Source: JALYZC01 sp963725645 (lineage in GTDB: Bacteria > Actinomycetota > Thermoleophilia > Solirubrobacterales > Solirubrobacteraceae). Taken from it: DNA of 64,000 nucleotides. Below the pieces are notes generated by a model. That model was not told the DNA's origin, did not search any database, and worked only from the letters and a program-made list of their open reading frames with translations. The translations under genes were made by a program, and so were the position numbers. Position 1 is the stretch's first letter. Every line of letters begins with the position of its first letter. Below, one piece after another: positions 63,819-64,000 of the stretch. The stretch covers positions 1 through 64,000 of the forward strand of contig CAVRZD010000004.1 in assembly GCA_963725645.1 (NCBI GenBank), given 5' to 3'.

Positions 63819-64000
63819 TGCGGTGCGGTTCGATGGTCAGCCGGAAGATCCACTCCAGCCCGTTGTCCGCCAGCCAGCGCGGCGCGCGCGGCACGCGACC
63901 CGCGATGTAGTCGAACAGCGCGCCGACGGTCCACAGCACGTCGGCGTGCAGGCGGTCGGCATAGCGGTCGATCCAGAGCTCCTGCTTCGGCGTCCCCATG
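63819..64000 (-). pseudogene. C-terminal part of a WecG/TagA/CpsF-type glycosyltransferase (partial)
   Basis: Read on the minus strand from the right edge, MGTPKQELWIDRYADRLHAD is the conserved internal motif of the WecG/TagA family. VGALFDYIAGRVPRAPRW and NGLEWIFRLTIEPHRM follow. In intact genes about 20-30 more residues complete the C-terminus. Here the family-like text stops near 63825 and runs into the antisense of the methyltransferase fragment. The 5' part lies beyond the window. By family it would add N-acetylmannosaminuronic-acid or ManNAc-type sugars to a lipid-linked glycan. Confidence 0.6.

Overview
The window is high-GC (about 70%) bacterial DNA. The gene content points to an actinobacterium, most likely class Thermoleophilia (Solirubrobacterales-like). 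It combines an acyl-CoA carboxylase with a small epsilon subunit, glucosyl-3-phosphoglycerate synthase, many GTG starts and GTGA/ATGA-type gene overlaps, a CarH/LitR-type B12 photoregulator and a SelA/SelB selenocysteine system. The placement is inferred from gene content, not from a search.

Layout. 1-3.7 kb: an NfuA-like Fe-S scaffold (cut by the left edge), an ATP-grasp ligase with a B12-type radical SAM protein ending in a Cys-Cys-Ala-Glu-Pro tail, and a DsrE-like protein. 3.8-17.4 kb: an accessory-looking region. Two displaced 42-nt copies of the 3' half of tRNA-Phe (4485, 6401) lie in the same orientation as the intact tRNA-Phe (17370-17442), as expected for tandem insertions into that tRNA. 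Inside are a secreted peptidase-like hydrolase, a decayed IS110/IS1111 element, lipid-modifying enzymes, a cobalamin-dependent MerR photoregulator with three 11-bp operator repeats, a lipoprotein gene with a similar promoter, an SRPBCC/thioredoxin-like fusion and an MMPL exporter. No integrase was seen.

17.5-36 kb: M23 peptidase, MrfA/Hrq1-like helicase, glucosylglycerate synthesis (gpgS and phosphatase), gpsA, an ABC exporter, glycerate kinase, stand-alone LigD-type polymerase and ATP-dependent ligase around a secreted lipase, SDR, DtxR-type regulator plus small CDF transporter, aminotransferase, a DivIVA-like coiled-coil protein and sucCD. 36-43.8 kb: HAD dehalogenase, MBL hydrolase, GNAT, diguanylate cyclase, biotin carboxylase/BCCP subunit and a second MMPL protein. 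43.8-49.4 kb: a compact assimilatory sulfate reduction operon (sulfite reductase, cysH, TauE/SafE permease, cysD, cysN). 49.5-57.5 kb: carboxylase epsilon and beta subunits, ornithine cyclodeaminase-like, GST and AbiEi/DUF559 proteins, methylmalonyl-CoA mutase large subunit and a methyltransferase. 57.5-60.4 kb: selA-selB. 60.4-64 kb: ferritin and a surface-polysaccharide cluster (UDP-glucuronate decarboxylase-like, sugar transferase). The cluster ends in an odd junction of two truncated, oppositely oriented gene fragments.

How the genes fit together. The carboxylase subunits, methylmalonyl-CoA mutase and succinyl-CoA synthetase could form a propionyl-CoA to succinate route. The cys operon turns sulfate into sulfide. 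gpgS, its phosphatase and glycerate kinase all handle glycerate metabolites. The CarH-like protein probably makes a lipoprotein gene, and perhaps neighbouring membrane-lipid genes, light-responsive.

Caveat on quality. Many conserved genes (sulfite reductase, carboxylase beta, helicase, gpgS, ABC permease, MMPL, sugar transferase) carry one-base frameshifts that leave all domains intact in another frame. This looks like indel error in the assembly rather than widespread pseudogenisation. Frameshift positions below are estimates within about 10 bases.
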